A stretch of 45,017 nucleotides of DNA from an uncultured Prevotella sp. (GTDB taxonomy: Bacteria; Bacteroidota; Bacteroidia; Bacteroidales; Bacteroidaceae). Under the pieces are notes generated by a model. That model saw only the letters and a list, made by a program, of their open reading frames with translations. It had not been told where the DNA came from and did no database searches. The stretch lies in NCBI GenBank assembly GCA_900317545.1, contig ONHE01000020.1:1-45017 (forward strand), read 5' to 3'. The position numbers and the translations under genes are program-made. This document shows positions 44,283 through 45,017 of this stretch, one piece after another (within the stretch, counting starts at the first letter, position 1; each line of letters opens with the position of its first letter).

Positions 44283-44363
44283 TCAGCCTTCGTTTGAAAT
44301 CAGATAAACAAGCCCCGATCCCACGGCGAGCAATGCTATATGAAGTACAGTCAACAATTCCAT
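44283..44363 (-). CDS. Membrane microprotein, 26 residues
   Basis: ATG at 44363 follows AAAGGAG at a spacing of five bases, the best Shine-Dalgarno site seen in the window. The product begins MELLTVLHIALLAVGSGLVY and is mostly one transmembrane helix, ending in ISNEG. It lies between the ohrR promoter and the ohrR gene, so it is the first cistron of that operon, 53 nt before it. KdpF-type peptides have a similar appearance, but no Kdp genes are here. Function unknown. Confidence 0.6.
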   Translation of the reverse strand: MELLTVLHIALLAVGSGLVYLISNEG

Positions 44364-44383
44364 CTATTCTCCTTTTGATGTCA

Positions 44384-44434
44384 CAAAGATACAAAGAATA
44401 ATTTAAGTCGCAAGCGATATATATTCCGACTTAA
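44384..44434 (-). promoter_or_regulatory. Promoter and inverted-repeat operator candidate of the ohrR operon
   Basis: Reverse strand: TATCTTTG (44384-44391), 19-bp spacer and TTG (44411-44413). The arms TTAAGTCG (44403-44410) and CGACTTAA (44427-44434) flank the -33 element and are separated by 16 bp. Confidence 0.6.
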
Positions 44435-44700
44435 GAAGAATTAACCAATATCGCACACGACACATATCTTTTCAACGCTTGTTAACGTCTTTCGTCCCTC
44501 ACAGACCTCCACTGCGACGGTTCGGGCACAAGCATCCGGAGGCCGAAGAGGCAAGCAATCCGACAGTCACCGATACGCTGCGCGAAGACCGTTTTCATCA
44601 TCAGAAACGACCGGAAACCACTCATATCAACTGCGTTTAAGTCCTTTTCTGACACCACTTCTATCCTGCCTGATCCGGGAAGATCACAAGTGCCTCTCGC

Positions 44701-44788
44701 GGAGCTATCCTCCGGGGCGCGTGGAGCTATCCTCCGGACAGCCCAAAGCATAGCTCCGCTCCGGGCACATAATAGGTCCCTCATTTAC
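44701..44788 (+). repeat. 22-bp-period repeat array D
   Basis: Units start at 44701 and 44723 (forward, GGAGCTATCCTCC), 44745 (reverse, exact AAAGCATAGCTCC) and 44767 (decayed reverse). Confidence 0.85.
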
Positions 44789-44842
44789 GGATAAAAACAT
44801 ACCTTTCGCGCCACTTATTTCCGCCCATTCCGGAGTGTTGTT

Positions 44843-45017
44843 CCCCCCTCCCTTCATCCCCTCACCCCCCTCATCATCTCATCCCTTCATCCGCTCATCA
44901 TCCTCATCCTCTCATCCCCTCATCCCCTCACCCCCCTCATCATCTCATCCCTTCATCCGCTCATCATCCTCATCCTCTCATCCCCTCATCATCTCATCCC
45001 CCTCATCATCTCATCCC
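44843..45017. repeat. Degenerate TCATCC (GGATGA) tract with a 66-bp tandem duplication
   Basis: About 25 imperfect units of CTCATCC, CTTCATCC and similar run to the window end. Positions 44861-44926 and 44927-44992 form a tandem duplication that is identical for its first 64 bases. It is the same family as in and beside mnmA, in the opposite orientation. Confidence 0.85.

Larger units (their letters stand above)
44435..45017 (+). other. Gene-free end region with array D and TCATCC repeats
   Basis: No gene is supported. It holds about 265 bases with nothing recognised, array D (44701-44788), a short gap and the TCATCC tract that runs to the window edge. Confidence 0.65.

Noticed and set aside
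44482-44784. 100-codon reverse-strand reading frame across array D
   Set aside because: It runs through the 22-bp repeats, has no recognisable domain, promoter or ribosome site, and 22 is not a multiple of three.

Overview
The window looks like chromosomal DNA of a GC-rich member of the Bacteroidales, most likely Prevotellaceae; the species cannot be named from sequence alone. Grounds: a SusC/SusD pair with surface lipoproteins, BspA-like leucine-rich-repeat and C-terminal-signal secreted proteins, a serine-type sulfatase, and many start sites preceded by the Bacteroidetes -7 element TAnnTTTG, several with TTG 19-20 bp further upstream. No rRNA, tRNA, CRISPR array, transposase or phage gene was found. 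The first gene is cut by the left edge.

Layout. 1-3.8 kb: a thioredoxin-fold envelope protein (partial), an EamA transporter, a long structured leader, a BspA-like surface protein and a small downstream peptide gene. 3.9-11.2 kb: secreted GH89 alpha-N-acetylglucosaminidase, a membrane acetyltransferase of the heparan-alpha-glucosaminide N-acetyltransferase type, an ECF sigma/anti-sigma/secreted-protein trio and a sulfatase, all on one strand. 11.9-16.8 kb: lysS, gpsA, pgi and a HAD phosphatase. 16.9-19.2 kb: a small secreted protein, a YbjQ family protein and mnmA. 19.4-25.4 kb: SusC, SusD and two lipoproteins. 26-28.1 kb: an SPFH protein with a 59-residue ribbon-helix-helix protein, and a LacX-type epimerase. 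28.2-31.1 kb: sodB-ahpC-dps divergent from oxyR. 31.1-37.9 kb: rsgA, frr, fRMsr, a secreted protein, rsmA, a flippase-like membrane protein and pepD. 38.6-41.6 kb: CorA and a DUF349 protein. 41.9-44.4 kb: bcp-yaaA, and a reverse-strand unit with a 26-residue membrane microprotein, an OhrR-type regulator and a lipoprotein thioredoxin.

Three themes connect the genes. Oxidative-stress genes are unusually dense (sodB, ahpC, dps, oxyR, fRMsr, bcp, yaaA, ohrR, trx). Glycan use appears as a pair of genes equivalent to two human lysosomal heparan enzymes. Outer-membrane import is represented by a four-gene SusCD set resembling a peptide importer.

The most unexpected signal is in the gaps. Five intergenic regions carry arrays of a repeat with an exact 22-bp period: a 13-bp core (GGAGCTATGCTTT or its reverse complement) plus a 9-bp variable spacer. 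Units of both orientations keep the same phase, and one array contains a perfect 30-bp inverted repeat. A second family of degenerate GGATGA/TCATCC repeats occurs at three places, one inside mnmA, where it encodes an in-frame Ser/Pro/His-rich insert. I do not recognise either family.
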